A stretch of 64,000 nt of DNA, from NCBI GenBank assembly GCA_036971475.1, contig JBAIZL010000062.1:277501-341500 (forward strand), written 5' to 3'. Both the position numbers and the translations under genes were made by a program. Source of the DNA: Prosapia bicincta (Eukaryota; Arthropoda; Insecta; Hemiptera; Cercopidae). The notes beneath the pieces were generated by a model. It was given only the letters and a program-made list of their open reading frames with translations, ran no database searches and had not been told where the DNA came from. Of this stretch, positions 38,638 through 50,981 are shown one piece after another; position 1 is the stretch's first letter; each line of letters begins with the position of its first letter.

Positions 38638-41626
38638 TTAAAGCTCTTCGGATACACTGCTCCCATGATGGTTTCGAGGGTAAAGTCTAAAGCTCTTCGG
38701 ATACACTGCTCCCATGATGGTTTCGAGGGTAAAGTCTAAAGCTCTTCGGATACACTGCTCCCATGATGGATTCGGGGGTAAAGTCTAAAGCTCTTCGGAT
38801 ACACTGCTCCCATGATGGTTTCGAGGGTAAAGTCTAAAGCTCTTCGGATACACTGCTCCCATGATGGATTCGGGGGTAAAGTCTAAAGCTCTTCGGATAC
38901 ACTGCTCCCATGATGGATTCGGGGGTAAAGTCTAAAGCTCTTCGGATACACTGCTCCCATGATGGTTTCGAGGGTAAAGTCTAAAGCTCTTCGGATACAC
39001 TGCTCCCATGATGGATTCGGGGGTAAAGTCTAAAGCTCTTCGGATACACTGCTCCCATGATGGTTTCGAGGGTAAAGTCTAAAGCTCTTCGGATACACTG
39101 CTCCCATGATGGATTCGGGGGTAAAGTCTAAAGCTCTTCGGATACACTGCTCCCATGATGGATTCGGGGGTAAAGTCTAAAGCTCTTCGGATACACTGCT
39201 CCGATGATGGTTTCGGGGGTAAAGTCTAAAGCTCTTCGGATACACTGCTCCCATGATGGATTCGGGGGTAAAGTCTAAAGCTCTTCGGATACACTGCTCC
39301 GATGATGGTTTCGGGGGTAAAGTCTAAAGCTCTTCGGATACACTGCTCCCATGATGGATTCGGGGGTAAAGTCTAAAGCTCTTCGGATACACTGCTCCCA
39401 TGATGGATTCGGGGGTAAAGTCTAAAGCTCTTCGGATACACTGCTCCCATGATGGATTCGGGGGTAAAGTCTAAAGCTCTTCGGATACACTGCTCCCATG
39501 ATGGATTCGGGGGTAATGTCTAAAGCTCTTCGGATACACTGCTCCCATGATGGATTCGGGGGTAAAGTCTAAAGCTCTTCGGATACACTGCTCCCATGAT
39601 GGATTCGGGGGTAAAGTCTAAAGCTCTTCGGATACACTGCTCCCATGATGGATTCGGGGGTAAAGTGTAAAGCTCTTCGGATACACTGCTCCCATGATGG
39701 ATTCGGGGGTAAAGTCTAAAGCTCTTCGGATACACTGCTCCGATGATGGTTTCGGGGGTAAAGTCTAAAGCTCTTCGGATACACTGCTCCCATGATGGAT
39801 TCGGGGGTAAAGTCTAAAGCTCTTCGGATACACTGCTCCCATGATGGATTCGGGGGTAAAGTCTAAAGCTCTTCCGATACACTGCTCCGATGATGGTTTC
39901 GGGGGTAAAGTCTAAAGCTCTTCGGATACACTGCTCCCATGATGGATTCGGGGGTAAAGTCTAAAGCTCTTCGGATACACTGCTCCCATGATGGATTCGG
40001 GGGTAAAGTCTAAAGCTCTTCGGATACACTGCTCCCATGATGGATTCGGGGGTAAAGTCTAAAGCTCTTCGGATACACTGCTCCGATGATGGTTTCGGGG
40101 GTAAAGTCTAAAGCTCTTCGGATACACTGCTCCCATGATGGATTCGGGGGTAAAGTCTAAAGCTCTTCGGATACACTGCTCCGATGATGGTTTCGGGGGT
40201 AAAGTCTAAAGCTCTTCGGATACACTGCTCCCATGATGGATTCGGGGGTAAAGTCTAAAGCTCTTCGGATACACTGCTCCGATGATGGTTTCGGGGGTAA
40301 AGTCTAAAGCTCTTCGGATACAATGCTCCCATGATGGATTCGGGGGTAAAGTCTAAAGCTCTTCGGATACACTGCTCCCATGATGGATTCGGGGGTAAAG
40401 TCTAAAGCTCTTCGGATACACTGCTCCGATGATGGTTTCGGGGGTAAAGTCTAAAGCTCTTCGGATACACTGCTCCCATGATGGTTTCGGGGGTAAAGTC
40501 TAAAGCTCTTCGGATACACTGCTCCCATGATGGATTCGGGGGTAAAGTCTAAAGCTCTTCGGATACACTGCTCCCATGATGGATTCGGGGGTAAAGTCTA
40601 AAGCTCTTCGGATACACTGCTCCGATGATGGTTTCGGGGGTAAAGTCTAAAGCTCTTCGGATACACTGCTCCCATGATGGATTCGGGGGTAAAGTCTAAA
40701 GCTCTTCGGATACACTGCTCCCATGATGGATTCGGGGGTAAAGTCTAAAGCTCTTCGGATACACTGCTCCGATGATGGTTTCGGGGGTAAAGTCTAAAGC
40801 TCTTCGGATACACTGCTCCCATGATGGATTCGGGGGTAAAGTCTAAAGCTCTTCGGATACACTGCTCCCATGATGGATTCGGGGGTAAAGTCTAAAGCTC
40901 TTCGGATACACTGCTCCCATGATGGATTCGGGGGTAAAGTCTAAAGCTCTTCGGATACACTGCTCCGATGATGGTTTCGGGGGTAAAGTCTAAAGCTCTT
41001 CGGATACACTGCTCCCATGATGGATTCGGGGGTAAAGTCTAAAGCTCTTCGGATACACTGCTCCCATGATGGATTCGGGGGTAAAGTCTAAAGCTCTTCG
41101 GATACACTGCTCCCATGATGGATTCGGGGGTAAAGTCTAAAGCTCTTCGGATACACTGCTCCGATGATGGTTTCGGGGGTAAAGTCTAAAGCTCTTCGGA
41201 TACAATGCTCCCATGATGGATTCGGGGGTAAAGTCTAAAGCTCTTCGGATACACTGCTCCCATGATGGATTCGGGGGTAAAGTCTAAAGCTCTTCGGATA
41301 CACTGCTCCGATGATGGTTTCGGGGGTAAAGTCTAAAGCTCTTCGGATACACTGCTCCCATGATGGTTTCGGGGGTAAAGTCTAAAGCTCTTCGGATACA
41401 CTGCTCCCATGATGGATTCGGGGGTAAAGTCTAAAGCTCTTCGGATACACTGCTCCCATGATGGATTCGGGGGTAAAGTCTAAAGCTCTTCGGATACACT
41501 GCTCCGATGATGGTTTCGGGGGTAAAGTCTAAAGCTCTTCGGATACACTGCTCCCATGATGGATTCGGGGGTAAAGTCTAAAGCTCTTCGGATACACTGC
41601 TCCCATGATGGTTTCGGGGGTAAAGT
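38638..41626 (+). repeat. 49-bp satellite array, 61 monomers, indel-free
   Basis: AGCTCTTCGGATACACTGCT starts at 38642 and last at 41582, a distance of exactly 60 x 49 bp, so no net indel occurred. Three main monomer classes are defined by CCCATGATGGATTCGGGG, CCGATGATGGTTTCGGGG and CCCATGATGGTTTCGAGG. The GAGG class is confined to the left end (monomers 1-9). Counting from 0, the order of classes in monomers 33-41 repeats in monomers 51-59, including a private ACAATGCTCC variant (40321 and 41203), which gives an 882-bp (18-mer) duplication. Minus-strand frames of 61-71 codons are by-products. Confidence 0.97.
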
Positions 41627-43137
41627 TTTCTTTTTATCTCGAGCGTTCATAATTTGCTTAGGCATGTGTTTGACATCCCTTGTATGTGGCCATACCAGGA
41701 TAGCTTTTCTTACCCGTGTTCTATGGTAGACTATATCTCCGTTTTCATAATTTCAACTATTTGTTCTTCCAGAATTCTGTCTAGGCGTTGCAATCTGGCG
41801 CCCTTACCCAGTAATCCATTATATTGGAACTTAACTTTCCCTTCTGAGCTACATTCGTCTTATACTTAAGATCCCCGATTCCCCGTTGCACCAAAAGGTT
41901 TGGTATTCATTCCTCACCTGTCATGGAGGTCTAACAGCCCCTAAAGAGAGTAGGTGCCTCAGTATTACTATGCTTGCCTATAACTCGGATCTTAGACGTT
42001 TTATGTTCTCTTGGAAAAATCATGTTCAAGGTTTTCTACATGGTTCGTGACGATAATACTGTTCTTCTTGACTATGTATGTTATTGGTTGTAAATATATT
42101 AAGAACATATAGGCCTATATTTGATCATGTTTCATCACCCAATAAGTCATCTTGCATCTTTTATTCTTGCATTACCTTATTCTTGTGTAACTTTTACTGT
42201 TTGCATTTGTATTATAAACTTGACCACTTCACAGGACCCGGCAACCCTCACACTATTACCTGATCCCTAAGGTAACAACACGGCAGCACAGGGCTGTACT
42301 TGTTCGTCCACCAAAGCCGCATTTGCATAAGAAAGATTTGTCCAAGCACGCTTCCTCGCGTGTGCATTGACACGCCTCAAGGGTTTATTGTGTGCTGTTA
42401 TTTATCACATTGTGCGTCTATATTTATGAACCCCGGCGCATCACCTGGCATTTGTAATTTAATTTCAAGAACCCCATGCTGGCAAAGCTTCAGCTCGTGA
42501 GACTGGTTGACTCCGGACCTTTGCTATAATTAATCTTCGCTAAGTGAGACGTTCGGGGGAATGCTTGTTATGGGCGGTGACAATACCAGGTGACAACATG
42601 GCGTCAACAATATAATTTCTTTCTGTTGTATTTGCTTCTGTTTTTGAATTTACACAATGAAAACAAATCATTCAATTTCTTATAATAAAGAACTATTCCG
42701 GTACCCGGAAGTGCGAGCAGGATATTGGGTTGAAGCTAAGGGTATTAGGTATTCTGAATGTCATAAGAAGAAACAAGTATAAGGTTATCGAAAGTAAACA
42801 CGAATCTACAAGACCTGTATGATACCTATTATAACCTACACCACAGAAAGGTACTGCTAATAACAATAGAATAAAGACTCTATGACCAATTACTAGAAAA
42901 ACGCTTTCAGATATAGTGAAAACCACCGGTATAAAATCCGTGCGAGACATTAAACTGCTGTAAGAAGGTCAAGGAGAGACCACACCGAGAGCATGGCAGG
43001 GAGTTACCTTGCAAAGAAGCAGAAATCCCACACCAGAACACTTCCCAAACGCTGCTATATCGGAACCTTTCAATAACATATCTTACAATAAAAAGAAGAA
43101 GAAAGCCAATAGTTAATTTTGAACATTCAGGTGTTAA
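41627..43137. other. Spacer between the 49-bp and 61-bp satellites
   Basis: Unique sequence, less AT-rich than other spacers. It has several 60-85 codon frames on both strands (41654-41869 +, 42078-42263 +, 42300-42500 +, 42693-42950 -, 42907-43143 -). The two overlapping minus frames are hydrophobic and lie in different frames, which could indicate a frameshifted remnant of one coding sequence, but I recognise no domain. A degraded mobile element is possible and not demonstrated. Confidence 0.5.
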
Positions 43138-46100
43138 CAGCACTGTCGGTTACTAGGGTGGCGACATAGCCATAATCTAGGGCTACTAACAGCTGTTCCA
43201 GCACTGTCGGCTACTAGGGTAGCGACATAGCCATAACCTCGGGCTACAAACAGCTGTTCCAGCACTGTCGGCTACTAGGGTAGCGACATAGCCATATCCT
43301 CGGGCTACAAACAGCTGTTCCAGCACTGTCGGCTACTAGGGTAGCGAGATAGCCATATCCTCGGACTACAAACAGCTGTTCCAGCACTGTCGGCTACTAG
43401 GGTAGCGACATAGCCATAACCTCGGGCTACAAACAGCTGTTCCAGCACTGTCGGCTACTAGGGTAGCGACATAGCCATAACCTCGGGCTACAAACAGCTG
43501 TTCCAGCACTGTCGGCTACTAGGGTGGCGACATAGCCATAACCTCGGGGTACAAACAGCTGTTCCAGCATTATCGGCTACTAGGGTAGCAACATAGCCAT
43601 ATCCTCGGGCTACAAACAGCTGTTCCAGCACTGTCGGCTACTAGGGTAGCGACATAGCCATAACCTCGGGCTACAAACAGCTGTTCCAGCACTGTCGGCT
43701 ACTAGGGTAGCGACATAGCCATAACCTCGGGCTACAAACAGCTGTTCCAGCACTGTCGGCTACCAGGGTAGCGACATAGCCATAACCTCGGGCTACAAAC
43801 AGCTGTTCCAGCACTGTCGGCTACCAGAGTAGCGACATAGCCTTAACCTCGGGCTACAAACAGCTGTTCCAGCACTGTCGGCTACTAGGGTGGCGACATA
43901 GCCATAACCTCGGGCTACAAACAGCTGTTCCAGCACTGTCGGCTACCAGGGTAGCGACATAGCCATAACCTCGGGCTACAAACAGCTGTTCCAGCACTGT
44001 CGGCTACTAGGGTAGCGACATAGCCATAACCTCGGGCTACAAACAGCTGTTCCAGCACTGTCGGCTACTAGGGTAGCGACATAGCCATAACCTCGGGCTA
44101 CAAACAGCTGTTCCAGCACTGTCGGCTACCAGGGTAGCGACATAGCCATAACCTCGGGCTACAAACAGCTGTTCCATCACTGTCTTCTACTAGGGTAGCG
44201 ACATAGCCATATCCTCGGGCTACAAACAGCTGTTCCATCACTGTCGGCTACTAGGGTAGCGACATAGCCATATCCTCGGGCTATAAACTGCTGTTCCATC
44301 ACTGTCGGCTACTAGGGTAGCGACATAGCCATATCCTCGGGCTATAAACTGCTGTTCCAGCACTGTCGGCTACTAGGGTAGCGACATAGCCATATCCTCG
44401 GGCTACAAACAGCTGTTCCAGCACTGTCGGCTACTAGGGTGGCGACATAGCCATAACCTCGGGCTACAAACAGCTGTTCCAGCACTGTCGGCTACTAGGG
44501 TGGCGACATAGCCATAACCTCGGGCTACAAACAGCTGTTCCAGCACTGTCGGCTACCAGGGTAGCGACATAGCCATAACCTCGGGCTACAAACAGCTGTT
44601 CCAGCACTGTCGGCTACCAGGGTAGCGACATAGCCATAACCTCGGGCTACAAACAGCTGTTCCAGCACTGTCGGCTACCAGAGTAGCGACATAGCCATAA
44701 CCTCGGGCTACAAACAGCTGTTCCAGCACTGTCGGCTACTAGGGTGGCGACATAGCCATAACCTCGGGCTACAAACAGCTGTTCCAGCACTGTCGGCTAC
44801 CAGGGTAGCGACATAGCCATAACCTCGGGCTACAAACAGCTGTTCCAGCACTGTCGGCTACTAGGGTAGCGACATAGCCATAACCTCGGGCTACAAACAG
44901 CTGTTCCAGCACTGTCGGCTACTAGGGTAGCGACATAGCCATAACCTCGGGCTACAAACAGCTGTTCCAGCACTGTCGGCTACCAGGGTAGCGACATAGC
45001 CATAACCTCGGGCTACAAACAGCTGTTCCATCACTGTCGGCTACTAGGGTAGCGACATAGCCATATCCTCGGGCTATAAACTGCTGTTCCATCACTGTCG
45101 GCTACTAGGGTAGCGACATAGCCATATCCTCGGGCTATAAACTGCTGTTCCAGCACTGTCGGCTACTAGGGTAGCGACATAGCCATATCCTCGGGCTACA
45201 AACAGCTGTTCCAGCACTGTCGGCTACTAGGGTGGCGACATAGCCATAACCTCGGGCTACAAACAGCTGTTCCAGCACTGTCGGCTACTAGGGTGGCGAC
45301 ATAGCCATAACCTTGGGCTACAAACAGCTGTTCCAGCACTGTCGGCTACCAGGGTAGCGACATAGCCATAACCTCGGGCTACAAACAGCTGTTCCAGCAC
45401 TGTCGGCTACTAGGGTAGCGACATAGCCATAACCTCGGGCTACAAACAGCTGTTCCAGCACTGTCGGCTACTAGGGTAGCGACATAGCCATAACCTCGGG
45501 CTACAAACAGCTGTTCCAGCACTGTCGGCTACCAGGGTAGCGACATAGCCATAACCTCGGGCTACAAACAGCTGTTCCATCACTGTCGGCTACTAGGGTA
45601 GCGACATAGCCATAACCTCGGGCTACAAACAGCTGTTCCATCACTGTCGGCTACTAGGGTAGCGACATAGCCATATCCTCGGGCTATAAACTGCTGTTCC
45701 ATCACTGTCGGCTACTAGGGTAGCGACATAGCAATATCCTCGGGCTACAAACAGCTGTTCCAGCACTGTCGGCTACTAGGGTAGCGACATAGCCATATCC
45801 TCGGGCTACAAACAGCTGTTCCAGCACTGTCGGCTACTAGGGTAGCGACATAGCCATATCCTCGGGCTACAAACAGCTGTTCCAGCACTGTCGGCTACCA
45901 GAGTAGCGACATAGCCATAACCTCGGGCTACAAACAGCTGTTCCAGCACTGTCGGCTACTAGGGTAGCGACATAGCCATATCCTCGGGCTACAAACAGCT
46001 GTTCCAGCACTGTCGGCTACTAGGGTAGCGACATAGCCCTAACCTCGGGCTACAAACAGCTGTTCCAGCACTGTCGGCTACTAGGGTAGCGACATAGCCA

Positions 46101-48639
46101 TATCCTCGGGCTACAAACAGCTGTTCCAGCACTGTCGGCTACTAGGGTAGCGACATAGCCATATCCTCGGGCTATAAACTGCTGTTCCAGCACTGTCGGC
46201 TACTAGGGTAGCGACATAGCCATATCCTCGGGCTACAAACAGCTGTTCCAGCACTGTCGGCTACTAGGGTAGCAACATAGCCATAACCTCGGGCTACAAA
46301 CAGCTGTTCCAGCACTGTCGGCTACTAGGGTAGCAACATAGCCATAACCTCGGGCTACAAACAGCTGTTCCAGCACTGTCGGCTACTAGGGTAGCAACAT
46401 AGCCATAACCTCGGGCTACAAACAGCTGTTCCAGCACTGTCGGCTACTAGGGTAGCAACATAGCCATAACCTCGGGCTACAAACAGCTGTTCCAGCACTG
46501 TCGGCTACTAGGGTAGCGACATAGCCATATCCTCGGGCTACAAACAGCTGTTCCAGCACTGTCGGCTACTAGGGTAGCGACATAGCCATATCCTCGGGCT
46601 ACAAACAGCTGTTCCAGCACTGTCGGCTACTAGGGTAGCGACATAGCCATATCCTCGGGCTACAAACAGCTGTTCCAGCACTGTCGGCTACTAGGGTAGC
46701 GACATAGCCATATCCTCGGGCTATAAACTGCTGTTCCAGCACTGTCGGCTACTAGGGTAGCGACATAGCCATATCCTCGGGCTACAAACAGCTGTTCCAG
46801 CACTGTCGGCTACTAGGGTAGCAACATAGCCATAACCTCGGGCTACAAACAGCTGTTCCAGCACTGTCGGCTACTAGGGTAGCAACATAGCCATAACCTC
46901 GGGCTACAAACAGCTGTTCCAGCACTGTCGGCTACTAGGGTAGCAACATAGCCATAACCTCGGGCTACAAACAGCTGTTCCAGCACTGTCGGCTACTAGG
47001 GTAGCAACATAGCCATAACCTCGGGCTACAAACAGCTGTTCCAGCACTGTCGGCTACTAGGGTAGCGACATAGCCATATCCTCGGGCTACAAACAGCTGT
47101 TCCAGCACTGTCGGCTACTAGGGTAGCGACATAGCCATATCCTCGGGCTACAAACAGCTGTTCCAGCACTGTCGGCTACTAGGGTAGCGACATAGCCATA
47201 TCCTCGGGCTATAAACTGCTGTTCCAGCACTGTCGGCTACTAGGGTAGCGACATAGCCATATCCTCGGGCTACAAACAGCTGTTCCAGCACTGTCGGCTA
47301 CTAGGGTAGCAACATAGCCATAACCTCGGGCTACAAACAGCTGTTCCAGCACTGTCGGCTACTAGGGTAGCAACATAGCCATAACCTCGGGCTACAAACA
47401 GCTGTTCCAGCACTGTCGGCTACTAGGGTAGCAACATAGCCATAACCTCGGGCTACAAACAGCTGTTCCAGCACTGTCGGCTACTAGGGTAGCAACATAG
47501 CCATAACCTCGGGCTACAAACAGCTGTTCCAGCACTGTCGGCTACTAGGGTAGCGACATAGCCATATCCTCGGGCTACAAACAGCTGTTCCAGCACTGTC
47601 GGCTACTAGGGTAGCGACATAGCCATATCCTCGGGCTACAAACAGCTGTTCCAGCACTGTCGGCTACCAGAGTAGCGACATAGCCATAACCTCGGGCTAC
47701 AAACAGCTGTTCCAGCACTGTCGGCTACTAGGGTAGCGACATAGCTATATCCTCGGGCTACAAACAGCTGTTCCAGCACTGTCGGCTACTAGGGTAGCGA
47801 CATAGCCATATTCTCGGGCTACAAACAGCTGTTCCAGCACTGTCGGCTACTAGGGTAGCGACATAGCCATAATCTTGGGCTACAAACAGCTGTTCCAGCA
47901 CTGTCGGCTACCAGGGTAGCGACATAGCCATAACCTCGGGCTACAAACAGCTGTTCCAGCACTGTCGGCTACCAGGGTAGCGACATAGCCATAACCTCGG
48001 GCTACAAACAGCTGTTCCAGCACTGTCGGCTACTAAGGTAGCGACATAGCCATAACCTCGGGCTACAAACAGCTGTTCCAGCACTGTCGGCTACTAGGGT
48101 AGCGACATAGCTATAACCTCGGGCTACAAACAGCTGTTCCAGCACTGTCGGCTACCAGGGTAGCGACATAGCCATAACCTCGGGCTACAAACAGCTGTTC
48201 CAGCACTGTCGGCTACTAGGGTAGCGACATAGCCATATTCTCGGGCTACAAACAGCTGTTCCAGCACTGTCGGCTACTAGGGTAGCGACATAGCCATAAT
48301 CTTGGGCTACAAACAGCTGTTCCAGCACTGTCGGCTACCAGGGTAGCGACATAGCCATAACCTCGGGCTACAAACAGCTGTTCCAGCACTGTCGGCTACC
48401 AGGGTAGCGACATAGCCATAACCTCGGGCTACAAACAGCTGTTCCAGCACTGTCGGCTACTACGGTGGTGACATAGCCATAACCTCGGACTACTAACAGC
48501 TGTTCCAGCACTGTCGGCTAGTAGGGTAGCGACATAGCCATAACCTCGGGCTACAAACAGCTGTTCCAGCACTGTCGGCTACCAGGGTAGCGACATAGCC
48601 ATAACCTCGGGCTACAAACAGCTGTTCCAGCACTGTAGG
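43138..48639 (+). repeat. 61-bp satellite array, 90 monomers, indel-free
   Basis: CACTGTCGG starts at 43141 and the last CACTGT starts at 48631, a distance of exactly 90 x 61 bp. Each monomer contains the 10-bp palindrome AACAGCTGTT (for example 43249-43258) and GCTAC-TAGG-GTAGC, a 5-bp stem with a 4-nt loop. Variant classes include CTACCAGAGT (43821, 44675, 45895, 47664), GCTATAAACTGCTG, which breaks the palindrome, and AGCAACATAG in runs of four starting at 46271, 46820 and 47308. All spacings are whole multiples of 61 bp. GC is about 54% by my count of the consensus. Confidence 0.98.
46172..47580 (+). repeat. 488/549-bp higher-order repeat in the 61-bp satellite
   Basis: One GCTATAAACT monomer, one plain monomer, then four AGCAACATAG monomers and two or three plain monomers recur three times. 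The runs of four start at 46271, 46820 and 47308, so the steps are 549 bp (9-mer) and 488 bp (8-mer). The two lengths differ by one plain monomer. Confidence 0.9.
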
Positions 48640-49285
48640 CCGAAACTTAGAATGAAATTGATTCAGATTACGTCATGGATTTCCGGCGTAGGCAGGTTTT
48701 TATGAATAATTGCTATTTCTTTGGAAATAAAATGCATTAGTTTTATATTACTAACAACTGGAAACATTAATCTGTAGATAAATGTGAGCAATGTTGAGGT
48801 GTGTGTAGCCTACCGAGTAACGGTCGTGTGTAAAGTCTATCACCTCTCCCCCCTCCATCCAGAGACACGTAACAACTCCTTGGGAGTATTCACGAGACTG
48901 CGCACGTGTTATCTCATGCCTTAAAACTACAAAAATATAATAACTATATAAATAGTAGCCCAGCTGAAGTTCTATGATCAAGCTCTACACATTTTGGATT
49001 TTTAAAATTGTTAATTTGAACTTTATTTTACATTCTAAATATGTTATACTTTTTCAATTCCTTTTTTTTAGCTCACACACTCACACACACACACCAGAAA
49101 ACATCTACACCAGAAAACTAACGAAAACTGATTCAGTGATTCGACAATGGTCAAGTGACCGAAAGGTGCCTCATCACACAAGGTAAAATTTTTGCACTTA
49201 GTTGTCGACAAAATTATTTACAAGTAATAATAATAACTTCATAAAGTCAGTGCAACGGAAAATTAATGGACAAAGTGAAATATCA

Positions 49286-49288
<3 letters not shown>

Positions 49289-49323
<35 letters not shown>
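49289..49323. repeat. (AT)n microsatellite
   Basis: An uninterrupted AT dinucleotide run of about 35 bp lies upstream of the EF-hand exon, in presumed intronic sequence. Confidence 0.97.
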
Positions 49324-49325
<2 letters not shown>

Positions 49326-49743
49326 TGTTCAAATTTAGTCATTAATAAAATACTTTTTATTCATCCAGTCAGGTTCAAGTACATATTTTTGAGCTTCTAG
49401 TGGAGGAAAATTTATGTTAATAGAGTTTGTTTCAAATATTAATTCAATAATTAAATTTATTAAATAATTTTAATTTTACATGGGAGAAAAATCTTTTCAC
49501 AAATGGGCGAAGGTATGCAATAAAACTGTCGTACCATTTGGCTTAAAATAAGCGATAACACATGATTTCATAAAATAGCCAAGTAAGAATTGACTTTATA
49601 TTACTTGTTTTGTCTAAGAAATGTGTCGTGCAGAGGAATTAAATAAAGTAAATACTGTAAGCAGAACATACGACAAGAAATCGAGAACTTTTTCATGTCT
49701 ACTAATTCTACCTCACAGTAAGCTATGTGTGATTGTGTTGCAG

Positions 49744-49838
49744 GAGGTGTTATCCCGCCTGTTCCAACTGTTCGATCAGGACAGAGACAGTCTAATCAAC
49801 CAGGAAGAATGGATAGAGTTCCTGAAGGAGCGACTCAC
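49744..49838 (+). CDS. Internal exon encoding a canonical EF-hand (possibly Nox5-type oxidase)
   Basis: The reading frame across this 95-bp segment gives a helix-loop-helix: EVLSRLFQLF, then loop DQDRDSLINQEE, then WIEFLKERL. Loop positions 1, 3 and 5 are Asp, position 8 is Ile and position 12 is Glu, as in a calcium-binding EF-hand; position 6 is Ser instead of the usual Gly. A good acceptor (GTGATTGTGTTGCAG) ends at 49743 and a consensus donor (GTGAGT) starts at 49839. The exon therefore begins in phase 0 and ends two bases into a codon. The ATG at 49621 in the same frame lies in intron-like sequence and is not taken as the start. The LFxLFD...EEWIEFLKxRLT pattern recalls N-terminal EF-hands of insect Nox5 NADPH oxidases, which make superoxide under calcium control. 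That identification is from memory, and other EF-hand proteins remain possible. The rest of the gene is not visible. Confidence 0.65.
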
Positions 49839-50251
49839 GTGAGTAAATTTACCTCAATATTAGAATGGGGCTAAATATAGCCACTCTGTCCCCATAAGGG
49901 ATGAAATGCTAGACTCTGTTCTGCTGGGTTCTATATTGTTATTTACGCTGTCACGGTTATATATCATTCATAGCACTGACGTTTTCGGAGAACGCGACAA
50001 CAAATGTTAATGTGACAATTTTGAGAGTGACAAATACTTGTGATATTTAAAATGTCACAATTAATATATTGTCTACAGTTATTAAAATTATATATATATA
50101 TATATATATGTTTACCGTTTATTTGTATTAAAATTCAATTTTCACTATGCCTGACCAATATTGAGTATTAGTAAACATATCAGCAACCCCCCCCCCGGAA
50201 CATGAAACTACGAAGACGTAAGATACGGGCAATTGTTTTATAGTTCGTGTT

Positions 50252-50813
50252 TCTTCCAAAGCACCGGTTACCCTGCTTCATTACGATTACATGACCACCC
50301 TTCGACCTAGAAGCACTCGTGACTCCTGCCCAACTGAATGTCGTCAGCCCGTGGCACCAGAATGTCGGAGATAAGGACCTTGCTGTAATGCCTCCACAGG
50401 TCTCACCGGCCATGTGTATTAATTACAGTTTCACCAGCTCTTCCAAAGCACCGGTTGCCCTGCATCATTACGATTACATGCCGACACTTAGACCTAGAAG
50501 CACTCGTAACTCCTGCCCGACTCGTCAGCCCGTGGCACCAGAATGTCGGAGATAAGGACCTTGCTGTAATGCCTCCACAGGTCTCACCGGCCATGTGTAT
50601 TAATTACAGTTTCACCAGCTCTTCCAAAGCACCGGTTGCCCTGCATCATTACGATTACATGCCGACACTTAGACCTAGAAGCACTCGTAACTCCTGCCCG
50701 ACTCGTCAGCCCGTGGCACCAGAATGTCGGAGATAAGGACCTTGCTGTAATGCTTCCAAAGGTCTCACTGCAGATCATGTGCAATACTTACGGTTTCACC
50801 AGCTCTTCCAAAA
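50252..50813 (+). repeat. 181-bp tandem repeat, three copies
   Basis: TCTTCCAAAGCACCGGTT starts at 50252, 50439 and 50620, and a truncated fourth copy starts at 50804 (TCTTCCAAAAG). The first interval is 187 bp because copy 1 keeps 6 extra bases (CAACTGAATG context), and the second is 181 bp. Copies 2 and 3 are nearly identical. Short frames of 63-93 codons on both strands follow the repeat and are not called. Confidence 0.95.
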
Positions 50814-50948
50814 GTAAAGTCTTCTGAAAATCCCAATCTTCCGTCCTTGGAAATACGTCTGACTACCTAAGTCTAGATGGTGCAATAGAACAGTTATCCA
50901 CCTTCGACTTTTCCTATTTAAGGGACGGACCTAAAAATGCATGGATTT

Positions 50949-50949
<1 letters not shown>

Positions 50950-50979
<30 letters not shown>
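50950..50979. repeat. (CA)15 microsatellite
   Basis: A perfect AC/CA dinucleotide run. The 127-codon minus-strand frame that crosses it includes a Cys-Val run from the repeat and is not a gene. Confidence 0.97.

Positions 50980-50981
<2 letters not shown>

Larger units (their letters stand above)
48640..50251. other. Spacer holding an EF-hand exon, between the 61-bp and 181-bp repeats
   Basis: AT-rich unique sequence interpreted as intronic because it flanks a candidate exon at 49744-49838. It contains a CA run (49074-49094), an AT run (49289-49323), a second AT run near 50091-50109 and a short C run at 50187-50196. No other exon of the same gene could be identified. Confidence 0.55.

Noticed and set aside
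41627..43143. Overlapping hydrophobic minus-strand frames as a transposon or membrane protein remnant
   Set aside because: I could not match either frame to a known reverse transcriptase, transposase or transporter motif, so only the spacer is annotated.
38638..48639. CRISPR-like arrays of regular short repeats (49 and 61 bp)
   Set aside because: There are no variable spacers. Whole monomers are tandem and contiguous, and the surrounding DNA is eukaryotic.
48974..49186. Possible coding exon ending at the GGTAAAAT donor-like site (peptide ending DRKVPHHTR)
   Set aside because: It would begin within a CA microsatellite. Its phase at the donor does not join to the phase-0 start of the EF-hand exon, and the frame that would join contains a TGA.
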